DNA of 57,888 nucleotides from UKL13-2 sp044228625 (GTDB taxonomy: Bacteria > Pseudomonadota > Gammaproteobacteria > Burkholderiales > Usitatibacteraceae): NCBI GenBank assembly GCA_044228625.1, contig JBGAUM010000005.1:1-57888 (forward strand), given 5' to 3'. Position numbers and translations under genes: made by a program. The notes beneath the pieces are model-generated. The model was not told where the DNA came from. It did no database searches and worked only from the letters and a program-made list of their open reading frames with translations. Numbering within the stretch: the stretch's first letter is position 1; the number at the start of each line of letters is the position of its first letter. This document shows, piece by piece, positions 16,017 to 23,402 of the stretch.

Positions 16017-17408
16017 TCAGGCGAGGATTTGCAGCCGCGCAAGCGACTCTTCGCGCCCTAAAACCTCCAAAACTGCATCGACCGAAGGAGATTGCGCTTG
16101 CCCAGTCAACGCTACGCGAAGGGGCATCATGATCTGTGGCATCTTGAGGCCATGCGCAGCCACTGTTGCCTTGATGGCGGCGCCCAATGAGGATTTTTGC
16201 CACTTCACACCCGCCAGTTGCTTGACCAATTCGGCCAGTGCCGGGCGTGCCGACTCGGACAAGTGCGGGGCCAGCGATTCCGCCAAAACCGTGGGGCGCG
16301 CATAAAAGTAATGGGCTTGCGCGGCCATGGAGACCAAGGTCGGCGACCGATCGCGAAGCAGGTCGGCCACACGCTCCACCGGGGGACCACCGCTCGTACT
16401 CAATCCCGTTTGCACCAGGAAAGGTTGAAGCAGCGCGCCCAATCTCGGGGCGGGCGTTTGCTTGATGTACTCGCCATTGAGCCAATCCAGCTTTTCGGTA
16501 TTGAACTGCGCAGCCGAAGCAGTGATATGGTCCAGCCCGAACCACGCGCAAAACTGCTCCATCGAAAACACTTCGTCGTTGCCGTGGGACCAACCCAGTC
16601 TTGCCAGGTAATTATTCACGGCCTCCGGCAGGTAACCGCGCGCCTGGTACTCCATGACGGAGACGGCGCCGTGGCGTTTCGAGAGTTTCTGGCCGTCGTC
16701 GCCGAGAATCATCGACAAGTGCGCATATACCGGCACCTCGGCGCCCAGCGCTTTCAGGATGTTGATTTGCCGCGGTGTGTTGTTGACGTGATCATCCCCC
16801 CGGATGACATGCGTAATTTTCATGTCCCAGTCGTCAACGCAAACGCAAAAGTTGTAGGTCGGCGTGCCATCGGCACGGGCAATGATGAGGTCATCCAGTT
16901 CCTCGTTGGCGATCTCGATGCGCCCTTTGACCGCATCCTCCCAAACCACGCTGCCGCCCACCGGGTTGCGGAACCGGATCACCGGCTTCACGCCCTCTGG
17001 CACCGCGGGGAGCACCTTTCCGGGCTCCGGCCGCCACGTGCCGTCGTAACGCGGCTTTTCATTTCTCGCACGTTGCGCCTCGCGCAAGGCGTCGAGCTCC
17101 GCCGCGCTCATGTAGCAATGGTAGGCACGGCCGTCGGCCAGCATCTGGCCGATGACTTCCTTGTAGCGCCGCATGCGCTGCATCTGGAAAAACGGGCCTT
17201 CGTCGTGCTGCAAGTCAAGCCACTTCATGCCATCCAGGATGGCCTGCACGGCTTCGGGCGTGGAGCGTTCCACGTCGGTGTCCTCGATGCGCAGGATGAA
17301 AGTGCCGCCGTGCCGGCGTGCAAACGCCCACGCATACAGCGCCGTGCGAGCGCCGCCGATATGCAGAAAACCGGTGGGGGATGGGGCAAAGCGGGAACGG
17401 ACTTGCAT
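16017..17408 (-). CDS. gltX: Glutamyl-tRNA synthetase
   Basis: Class I synthetase charging tRNA-Glu. The 463-residue protein has the HIGH-type signature FAPSPTGFLHIGGARTAL at the N-terminus, the RIEDTDVERST segment, and the KMSKS-type motif KLSKRHG near residue 240, followed by the helical anticodon-binding domain. Length is normal. It is transcribed toward the two tRNA genes, whose cluster begins 73 bases after its stop codon; tRNA-Glu itself lies about 230 bases downstream. Whether it also charges tRNA-Gln cannot be read from the sequence. Confidence 0.96.
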   Translation of the reverse strand: MQVRSRFAPSPTGFLHIGGARTALYAWAFARRHGGTFILRIEDTDVERSTPEAVQAILDGMKWLDLQHDEGPFFQMQRMRRYKEVIGQMLADGRAYHCYMSAAELDALREAQRARNEKPRYDGTWRPEPGKVLPAVPEGVKPVIRFRNPVGGSVVWEDAVKGRIEIANEELDDLIIARADGTPTYNFCVCVDDWDMKITHVIRGDDHVNNTPRQINILKALGAEVPVYAHLSMILGDDGQKLSKRHGAVSVMEYQARGYLPEAVNNYLARLGWSHGNDEVFSMEQFCAWFGLDHITASAAQFNTEKLDWLNGEYIKQTPAPRLGALLQPFLVQTGLSTSGGPPVERVADLLRDRSPTLVSMAAQAHYFYARPTVLAESLAPHLSESARPALAELVKQLAGVKWQKSSLGAAIKATVAAHGLKMPQIMMPLRVALTGQAQSPSVDAVLEVLGREESLARLQILA

Positions 17409-17479
17409 GAAACCTCAAAAAGTCTTGTTCAATCGATGGGTTGGTCGGCGGGGCAATGCCATCCGCAGCGCGCAATGCG

Positions 17480-18046
17480 TTACATTTTCGGCAGGGTCAC
17501 GCCCCGCTGCGCTTGGTACTTTCCCCCGCGATCCTTGTATGAGACTTCGCAAACCTCGTCAGACTCGAAGAACAAAACTTGGGCCACGCCCTCGTTCGCG
17601 TAGATTTTCGCAGGCAGTGGCGTCGTGTTGGAGAACTCCAGAGTGACGTGACCTTCCCACTCCGGTTCGAAAGGCGTCACGTTGACGATGATGCCGCAAC
17701 GGGCGTACGTGGATTTACCCAGGCAAACCGTGAGGACGTTGCGTGGGATGCGGAAATATTCGACCGTCCTGGCCAAGGCAAAGGAGTTCGGCGGAATGAT
17801 GCAGAAGTCCGCCTGGATATCGACAAAGGACTTGTCGTCAAAATTTTTCGGGTCAACGATCGTGGAATTCAAGTTGGTAAACAGCTTGAATTCGTCCGAG
17901 CAGCGGATATCGTAGCCGTAGCTCGACGTTCCGTAGCTCACGATCCGTTGGCCATTGACATGCCTGACCTGGCCGGGCTCGAAAGGCTCGATCATGCCGT
18001 GCTCGGTGGCCATCTTGCGAATCCACTTGTCCGATTTGATGCTCAC
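17480..18046 (-). CDS. dcd: dCTP deaminase
   Basis: Converts dCTP to dUTP for dTTP synthesis. This 188-residue trimeric dUTPase-fold protein begins MSIKSDKWIRKMATEHGMIEPFEP, the standard Dcd start, and carries the catalytic stretch PEWEGHVTLEFSNTTPLPAKI. The start codon is GTG at 18046, overlapping the TGA of the upstream DUF1330 gene (GTGA). It closes a four-gene minus-strand run with apbC, a TPR gene and the DUF1330 gene. Confidence 0.95.
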   Translation of the reverse strand: MSIKSDKWIRKMATEHGMIEPFEPGQVRHVNGQRIVSYGTSSYGYDIRCSDEFKLFTNLNSTIVDPKNFDDKSFVDIQADFCIIPPNSFALARTVEYFRIPRNVLTVCLGKSTYARCGIIVNVTPFEPEWEGHVTLEFSNTTPLPAKIYANEGVAQVLFFESDEVCEVSYKDRGGKYQAQRGVTLPKM

Positions 18047-18345
18047 TGGGAATCCTGTTCTTCGTAAAGTTCCAGCGTCACTTCGGCTCCCGCATCGCGC
18101 AGGGGAATCAACGCCTGGTATTCGGGTGAATCATGCCAACGCCTCGCCGCACCGAGGTCTGAGAACCGGAGTGCAACAACTTTCTCGCCAAGCGACTGCC
18201 CGGAAAAATTCTGCTGCCAGCGCCCGCGAAACAGCAATTCTCCCCCGTAATGGGCAATCGTGGCACCGACGGCCGACCGATAGGCCTCCCATTGCCCGGG
18301 ATCCTTGACGCGAATATGTCCAACACAAATTGCGGCCACGGTCAC
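18043..18345 (-). CDS. DUF1330 domain protein
   Basis: A 100-residue protein of the dimeric alpha-beta barrel DUF1330 family, with the features KDPGQWEAYRSAVGATIAHYGGELLFRG and a VVALRFSDLGAARRWHDSPEYQ core. Function is unknown; relatives are small cytoplasmic ferredoxin-like-fold proteins. The start is GTG at 18345, overlapping the stop of the TPR gene. Both ends therefore use GTGA overlaps, pointing to coupled translation across the whole set. Confidence 0.8.
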   Translation of the reverse strand: MTVAAICVGHIRVKDPGQWEAYRSAVGATIAHYGGELLFRGRWQQNFSGQSLGEKVVALRFSDLGAARRWHDSPEYQALIPLRDAGAEVTLELYEEQDSQ

Positions 18346-18839
18346 TCGTCGTATGGCGGATCCAGGTGTTCCGCATAAAAGCTGATCGCCCTGCGATATC
18401 GCGACACCGCCGGGTCTCCCGAATGTTGCGCGATATGGTCCAACAGCAGTCGCATCGCTTCCGCGTGTTCCCCCATGTTGTATCGCGTCAACGCCAGGAA
18501 GATATCGAATTCGTTGGCTTCCGGAAATGCGGCCGCGCCTTTTTGCAAGGTGCGTGCGGCATCACCGTAACGCTCCACGCAGCGATACGAACTGCCCAGC
18601 CCGAGCAGGGCGCCCCGCAAGTCATCGCCTTCAAGGCCATGCTGGATGGCATGTTCATAAAAACCGATGGCCTCGTCTTCGACACCCTGGCTGTCGTAGG
18701 TGCAGGCCAGTTCGTAGTTGATCTTTGCATCGTGGGGATGCTTCTCCACCAGGTCGAGCAAGATCGCCAGGGCCTCGGTCGTCTGATTCTCGTTGCGCAG
18801 CTGGCGGGCACGCGCCACATGACCGGCCACGTCAGTCAT
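18342..18839 (-). CDS. TPR_5-type tetratricopeptide repeat protein
   Basis: A 165-residue soluble protein built from about three to four TPR units, with no signal peptide. Features such as KINYELACTYDSQGVEDEAIGFYEHAI and RGALLGLGSSYRCVERYGDAARTL match the TPR_5 family. The ATG at 18839 was chosen because similarity begins at MTDVAGHVARARQLR; an ATG at 18854 is also possible. It is probably a protein-interaction scaffold of unknown partner. Confidence 0.72.
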   Translation of the reverse strand: MTDVAGHVARARQLRNENQTTEALAILLDLVEKHPHDAKINYELACTYDSQGVEDEAIGFYEHAIQHGLEGDDLRGALLGLGSSYRCVERYGDAARTLQKGAAAFPEANEFDIFLALTRYNMGEHAEAMRLLLDHIAQHSGDPAVSRYRRAISFYAEHLDPPYDE

Positions 18840-18875
18840 GGCGGACCGCCTCATTCCGGGTTGCAACGCCAGGCA

Positions 18876-19964
18876 TCATGTGTTCTGGATGACGATCTTG
18901 GGGAATACTGCCGAGCGGTCTTGCGTCATGCGTGCAATCTTGGCTGCACACTTTTGCGCGATGTCCCGGTAGATCGCAGTGACCGGCCCATCAGGGTCTG
19001 AAACCACCGTAGGCTTTCCGCCATCGGCCATCTCGCGGATCTTGATATCCAAGGGCAGGGACCCGAGAAGATCGATCTTGTAATCGGCGGCCATGCGCGC
19101 GCCGCCCCCCTCCCCGAAAATGTGTTCCATGTGGCCGCAGTTCGAGCAGGTGTGCATGGCCATGTTTTCCACGATTCCCAAGATCGGCACGTTGACCTTT
19201 TCGAACATCTTCAGGCCCTTGCGTGCATCGAGCAGTGCAATGTCCTGGGGTGTGGTGACGATCACGGCGCCGGTCACGGGGACCTTTTGCGCCAGCGTGA
19301 GCTGGATGTCCCCAGTCCCGGGCGGAAGGTCGATGACCAGGTAGTCGAGATCGCGCCAGTTGGTATCGTTGAGCAGCTGCTCCAGGGCCTGCGTCACCAT
19401 GGGGCCGCGCCAGACCATCGGCGTCTCGGGATCGATCAGGAATCCGACGCTCATCGCCTGCACACCATGGCCTTCCAAAGGCTCCATGGTCTTGCCGTCC
19501 CGCGAGGCGGGCCTGCCGGTAATGCCCAACATCATCGGTTGCGAGGGCCCGTAGATATCGGCATCCAGCATGCCCACGCTCGCGCCTTCAGCCGCGAGCG
19601 CCAGCGCAAGATTTGCCGCCGTCGTGCTCTTGCCGACCCCGCCTTTTCCGGACGCCACGGCAATGATGTTCTTGATGGCGGGGACCAGCTTGACACCGCA
19701 CTGCGCCGCGTGCGACACGATCTTCGAATAGACATTGACAGACACGTTGCCGATGCCCTCGATCTTCTTCAGGCGATCGATCACCTGCCGGCGGATGTCG
19801 TCGACCCGGCTCTTTCCGGGATAGCCCAGCACGACTTCAAGCGAGACATCCGCGCCGTCGATCTTGATGTTCCTGGCCGACTTGGACTCGATGTAGTTCT
19901 GATCGAGGATCGGGTCGACCAACTCTTTCAACGCGTTCTGGATGGATTCGATGGTGACGCTCAT
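18876..19964 (-). CDS. apbC: Mrp/ApbC-type iron-sulfur cluster carrier ATPase
   Basis: A cytoplasmic P-loop NTPase that carries and transfers Fe-S clusters to apoproteins. The 362-residue protein has an N-terminal MIP18/DUF59 domain (about residues 1-85), a deviant Walker A ASGKGGVGKSTTAANLALAL (about 105-124), GMLDADIYGPSQPMMLG, and the cluster-binding CSNC motif in MHTCSNCGHMEHIFG. Length and domain order are normal. It is divergent from metG, separated by 155 bases, an arrangement common in proteobacteria. Confidence 0.95.
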   Translation of the reverse strand: MSVTIESIQNALKELVDPILDQNYIESKSARNIKIDGADVSLEVVLGYPGKSRVDDIRRQVIDRLKKIEGIGNVSVNVYSKIVSHAAQCGVKLVPAIKNIIAVASGKGGVGKSTTAANLALALAAEGASVGMLDADIYGPSQPMMLGITGRPASRDGKTMEPLEGHGVQAMSVGFLIDPETPMVWRGPMVTQALEQLLNDTNWRDLDYLVIDLPPGTGDIQLTLAQKVPVTGAVIVTTPQDIALLDARKGLKMFEKVNVPILGIVENMAMHTCSNCGHMEHIFGEGGGARMAADYKIDLLGSLPLDIKIREMADGGKPTVVSDPDGPVTAIYRDIAQKCAAKIARMTQDRSAVFPKIVIQNT

Positions 19965-20119
19965 GCGGGGCTGCCGGTTAGTGAATCGTCATCAATTTTA
20001 TCGGAATCCCCATGCTCTTCCCGTCGGCATACATGCGCACTTGGTACAATGCGTCTTGAATTTTCAATTGTCTGCCGCGCCAAAAAACCACCAATCGCGG
20101 CAGCCACGCAAACGCCTCG

Positions 20120-22234
20120 ATGCCTCGTACCCTTTTTGTTACCACCGCGCTGCCGTACGCCAATGGCCCGTTTCACATTGGCCACATCATGGAATACATC
20201 CAGGCCGACATCTGGGTGCGGTTCCAGCGTGCACAGGGGCATGCCGTGCACTTCGTCTGCGCCGATGACACGCATGGGGCGGCCATCATGGTGCATGCCG
20301 ACAAGCAGGGCACCACGCCGGAGCAGCTGATTGCCAAGGTCGGCGCCCTGCATAACGCCGATTGGCCGCGCTTCCTGATCAGCTTCGACCATTTCCACAC
20401 GACGCATTCACGCGAGAACACCGAACTCGCGCAATCGATTTACAAGGCGCTCAAGGCCAACAAGCTGATTGCCTCGAAGGAAATCGAACAGTTCTTTGAC
20501 CCCGTCAAGGGCATGTTTTTGCCGGATCGCTACATCAAGGGCGAATGCCCGAAGTGCGGCACTGCGGACCAATACGGCGATAGCTGCGAAAACTGCGGCG
20601 CGGTGTATGCGCCGACTGACCTGAAGAACCCTTTCTCGGCGCTTTCCGGCGCCAAGCCGGTCTTGAAGAAGTCGGAACATTTTTTCTTCAAACTCTCCGA
20701 TAAACGTTGCGTGCAGTTTCTGCAGAAATGGACGTCGGAGACCCCCCTCCAGAGCGAGGTGGTCAATAAACTTGCCGAGTGGCTGGGAGACAACGGCAAG
20801 AATCTCAACGATTGGGACATTTCTCGTGATGCGCCGTACTTCGGCATCGAGATTCCCGATGCACCCGGCAAGTATTTTTATGTGTGGCTCGATGCGCCCA
20901 TTGGATACCTGGCGTCTTTGAAAGCCTATTTCGATACGGGCAAGGCCAAGGCCAACGGCGAGAAGAGGTCGTTTGACGAATTCTTGGCCGATGACGGCGT
21001 CGAGCAGTTCCACTTCATCGGCAAGGACATTGTGTATTTCCATACGCTGTTCTGGCCGGCCATGCTGCACTTCGCCGGCCGCAAGGTGCCGAATAACGTG
21101 TTCGTGCACGGCTTTATCCAGGTGGGCGGCGAAAAGATGTCCAAGTCGCGCGGTGTCGGATTTGGGCCGGCCAAGTATCTCGATGTGGGTTTGAACCCGG
21201 AATGGCTCCGGTACTACATCGCGGCAAAGCTCAACGACCGCGTCGAGGATATCGAATTCACGGCGGAAGACTTTCTTGCGCGCGTCAACAGCGACCTGAT
21301 CGGCAAGTACATCAACATCGCCAGCCGCGCCGCCGGATTCATCAGCAAGCGATTTGGCGGTAAGCTGGGCAAGCCCCAATTGCCGAAAGATGTGGCCACG
21401 GAATTTGCCGGCGCTGCAGCCGAGATTGCCGGCTATTACGAGGGGCGCGAATTCGGCAAGGCGATTCGCAAAATCATGGCGCTTGCGGATTCGGCCAACC
21501 AATACGTGGATGCGAACAAGCCGTGGGAACTGGCCAAGCAGGAGGGCAAGGACGCCGAGTTGTTGAGCGTATGTTCGACGGCTGTTGCCATGTTCCGGGA
21601 TTTGACCGTGTATCTCGCACCGGTGTTGCCGAAGCTCGCCGCGGAAGCCGGGGTCATGTTCAATTTTGATGCGCTGGACTGGAAAACACTGTCCAAGCCC
21701 ATCAAGGAAGGTCACGCGATCCTCCCGTACAAGCACCTGATGGGGCGCGTGGACCCGAAAATGATCGATGCGCTGGTCGCTCCCGCGGAGGAAGAGCCCA
21801 AAAAGGCCGAGACAAAGGCAGCCGCACAACCGGCGACGTCGGAGGCCCCCAGCGAATTCACGCTGACACCGACCGAGGCGCCGAAGCCGATCGTCGTCGC
21901 GCCCATTGCCGAAACCATTTCCATCGACGATTTCGCCCGGCTCGATTTGCGCGTGGCCAAGATCATCGACGCGGAATTTGTGGCCGAGGCCGACAAACTC
22001 CTGAAGCTCACCCTCGATCTGGGCATCGAGCAGCGCAATGTCTTTGCCGGCATCCGCTCGGCCTATCACCCGAAGGACCTGGTCGGTCGTTTGACCGTGA
22101 TGGTGGCCAATCTGGCCCCGCGCAAAATGCGCTTCGGCGAATCGCAAGGCATGGTGCTCGCGGCAGGGGATGGGACTGGCGTCTATTTGCTATCGCCGGA
22201 TAGCGGCGCACAGCCCGGCATGCGGGTCAAATAA
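20120..22234 (+). CDS. metG: Methionyl-tRNA synthetase
   Basis: Class I synthetase charging initiator and elongator tRNA-Met. The 704-residue protein has the HIGH-type signature ALPYANGPFHIGHIMEYIQAD, a zinc knuckle CPKCGTADQYGDSCENCG (about residues 145-162) and the catalytic loop KMSKSRG (about 337). An Ala/Pro/Glu-rich linker (about 555-600) leads to a C-terminal tRNA-binding EMAP/OB domain ending at residue 704. This is the long dimeric form typical of proteobacteria. Confidence 0.97.
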   Translation: MPRTLFVTTALPYANGPFHIGHIMEYIQADIWVRFQRAQGHAVHFVCADDTHGAAIMVHADKQGTTPEQLIAKVGALHNADWPRFLISFDHFHTTHSRENTELAQSIYKALKANKLIASKEIEQFFDPVKGMFLPDRYIKGECPKCGTADQYGDSCENCGAVYAPTDLKNPFSALSGAKPVLKKSEHFFFKLSDKRCVQFLQKWTSETPLQSEVVNKLAEWLGDNGKNLNDWDISRDAPYFGIEIPDAPGKYFYVWLDAPIGYLASLKAYFDTGKAKANGEKRSFDEFLADDGVEQFHFIGKDIVYFHTLFWPAMLHFAGRKVPNNVFVHGFIQVGGEKMSKSRGVGFGPAKYLDVGLNPEWLRYYIAAKLNDRVEDIEFTAEDFLARVNSDLIGKYINIASRAAGFISKRFGGKLGKPQLPKDVATEFAGAAAEIAGYYEGREFGKAIRKIMALADSANQYVDANKPWELAKQEGKDAELLSVCSTAVAMFRDLTVYLAPVLPKLAAEAGVMFNFDALDWKTLSKPIKEGHAILPYKHLMGRVDPKMIDALVAPAEEEPKKAETKAAAQPATSEAPSEFTLTPTEAPKPIVVAPIAETISIDDFARLDLRVAKIIDAEFVAEADKLLKLTLDLGIEQRNVFAGIRSAYHPKDLVGRLTVMVANLAPRKMRFGESQGMVLAAGDGTGVYLLSPDSGAQPGMRVK

Positions 22235-22301
22235 CGCCGCTTTCGTCCACGGATCCCGATCCGCCTTCGGCGTCCTGGTCCAACCATCGGTTTCCATTGC
22301 C

Positions 22302-22673
22302 ATGTCCCGACTGACGCCCCAATCTCCTCCGCCCTATTCGCTTGACCGCGAAATGTTGGCGCAGGAAATCGTGGTCGACACTTTTCGCGCCTCCGGCCCC
22401 GGCGGACAACATGTGAACAAGACTTCCTCGGCGGTGCGCGTCACGCACGCGCCTTCGGGCGTGGTGGTCATCGCGCAGGATTCGCCCTCGCAGTTCCGCA
22501 ACCGCAACATCGCGATGGAGCGATTGATCGAGCGATTGAAAAAACTCAATCACGTGCCCAAGTCACGCATCGCCACCAAACCCACACGCGCGTCCAAGGA
22601 GCGTCGCATCGAGGCCAAGAAATCCCGCTCCTCCGTGAAAACCTTGCGCAACAAGCGAGTGGACAATGAGTGA
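22302..22673 (+). CDS. Short GGQ-domain peptide chain release factor-like protein (ArfB/YaeJ-related)
   Basis: A 123-residue protein with the peptidyl-tRNA hydrolysis motif ASGPGGQHVNKTSSAVRVTH and the basic tail PTRASKERRIEAKKSRSSVKTLRNK. The tail closely matches that of E. coli YaeJ/ArfB, which enters the empty mRNA channel of stalled ribosomes. It is shorter than ArfB (about 140 residues), lacking a stretch between the GGQ loop and the tail helix. It may therefore be a distinct rescue factor rather than ArfB itself. The ATG at 22302 was chosen because similarity begins there. The 3' end overlaps acyP by eight bases. Confidence 0.85.
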   Translation: MSRLTPQSPPPYSLDREMLAQEIVVDTFRASGPGGQHVNKTSSAVRVTHAPSGVVVIAQDSPSQFRNRNIAMERLIERLKKLNHVPKSRIATKPTRASKERRIEAKKSRSSVKTLRNKRVDNE

Positions 22674-22953
22674 AGACATCACCGTCCACCTTTCCATTAC
22701 CGGCCGCGTGCAAGGCGTCGGCTTTCGCGAGTCCATGCGGGCCGTGGCCGAAGCCTTGCAAGTGAATGGCTGGGTCAGAAACCGGCGGGATGAATCGGTG
22801 GAGGCCGTGGTTCAAGGCCAGGAGCAGGACGTGGAGCGCCTCATCGCCTGGTGCCACAACGGCCCGCCCGGCGCGCATGTCCGGTTTGTCAAAGCCGATC
22901 TCATCGACCCGCCCGACACCTACATCGCGTTCACGCGCTGGCCCACCGAATAA
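22666..22953 (+). CDS. acyP: Acylphosphatase
   Basis: Hydrolyses acyl phosphates such as acetyl phosphate and carbamoyl phosphate. The 95-residue protein has the signature ITGRVQGVGFRESMRAVAEAL (catalytic Arg in GFRE) and the second motif GWVRNRRDESVEAVVQG (Asn). It overlaps the release-factor-like gene by eight bases and is the last gene of the metG run. Confidence 0.93.
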   Translation: MSEDITVHLSITGRVQGVGFRESMRAVAEALQVNGWVRNRRDESVEAVVQGQEQDVERLIAWCHNGPPGAHVRFVKADLIDPPDTYIAFTRWPTE

Positions 22954-23140
22954 CACGCCCGGCGCAAGCCTTGTGACACCCCGCACGACGCCTCCCAATT
23001 CACCGGGAAACGTTAGTTGTCAAAGATTGTGTCATCTCGCCCATCTGTGAACGGGACCACAGAATTCGTCCGCAGGCGCGCGCATGATGGAACTGTAGCG
23101 AGCAGGGGCAAAGGGTTCTTCGAGATTCACGCTCCGCTCC

Positions 23141-23279
23141 GCAAACCAGGCGCACTCCTGGGACCTCTGGCGACGGGATTTCCCTTAAGGAAAGGTCCTG
23201 ATCGATGAAAACCGAGGCGGACTTTTCCGCCCCTTGACGCCAGATATCCAAGGGCACCTTCGGGTGCCCTTTCTTTTTT
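23141..23279 (+). ncRNA. Candidate structured RNA ending in a terminator, upstream of the OPT transporter
   Basis: Several complementary segments are visible. CCAGG/CCTGG (23146-23161) forms one hairpin. TCTGGCG at 23166-23172 pairs with CGCCAGA at 23238-23244, enclosing the inner hairpins TTTCC/GGAAA (23179-23193) and GGCGGA/TCCGCC (23216-23231). The terminator stem follows directly. This could be a small RNA or an attenuating leader; no known riboswitch family was recognised with confidence. Confidence 0.3.
23250..23279 (+). terminator. Rho-independent terminator
   Basis: Stem AAGGGCACC (23250-23258) pairs with GGTGCCCTT (23263-23271) around TTCG, and TCTTTTTT follows. It ends the metG-acyP transcript or a small RNA before the OPT transporter gene. 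Confidence 0.9.
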
Positions 23280-23310
23280 GCCCGCCCACATCGCCGCATT
23301 GCGGTAAATG

Positions 23311-23316
23311 TATAGT
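23311..23316 (+). promoter_or_regulatory. Possible sigma-70 -10 element for the OPT gene
   Basis: TATAGT lies 87 bases before the transporter start and downstream of the terminator, where a separate promoter is needed. No good -35 hexamer is seen at the right distance, so the call is weak. Confidence 0.3.
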
Positions 23317-23402
23317 GTCGCCCTGAACCGGCGGCCCAAAAGGCCGCCGCCTGAATGATGAGCAGCCGCCGGATACCCATGGCGGCCCCCTGAGGAGGAG
23401 AG

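Larger units (their letters stand above)
22954..23402 (+). other. 449-base intergenic region ahead of the OPT transporter
   Basis: No convincing coding sequence on either strand. It holds a hairpin-rich stretch (23141-23249), a strong terminator (23250-23279), a possible -10 element (23311-23316) and the GAGGAGGAGAG ribosome binding site of the transporter gene. The first 130 bases show nothing I can name. Confidence 0.7.

Noticed and set aside
20408..22147. A 579-residue minus-strand open frame
   Set aside because: It is antisense to metG, which is certain from its motifs.
23100..23200. Possible c-di-GMP-I (GEMM) riboswitch
   Set aside because: CACGC, GCAAACC and GGGAC occur in the right order, but the tetraloop receptor and second stem of the family are not visible. 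The match is too loose to claim without a covariance search.
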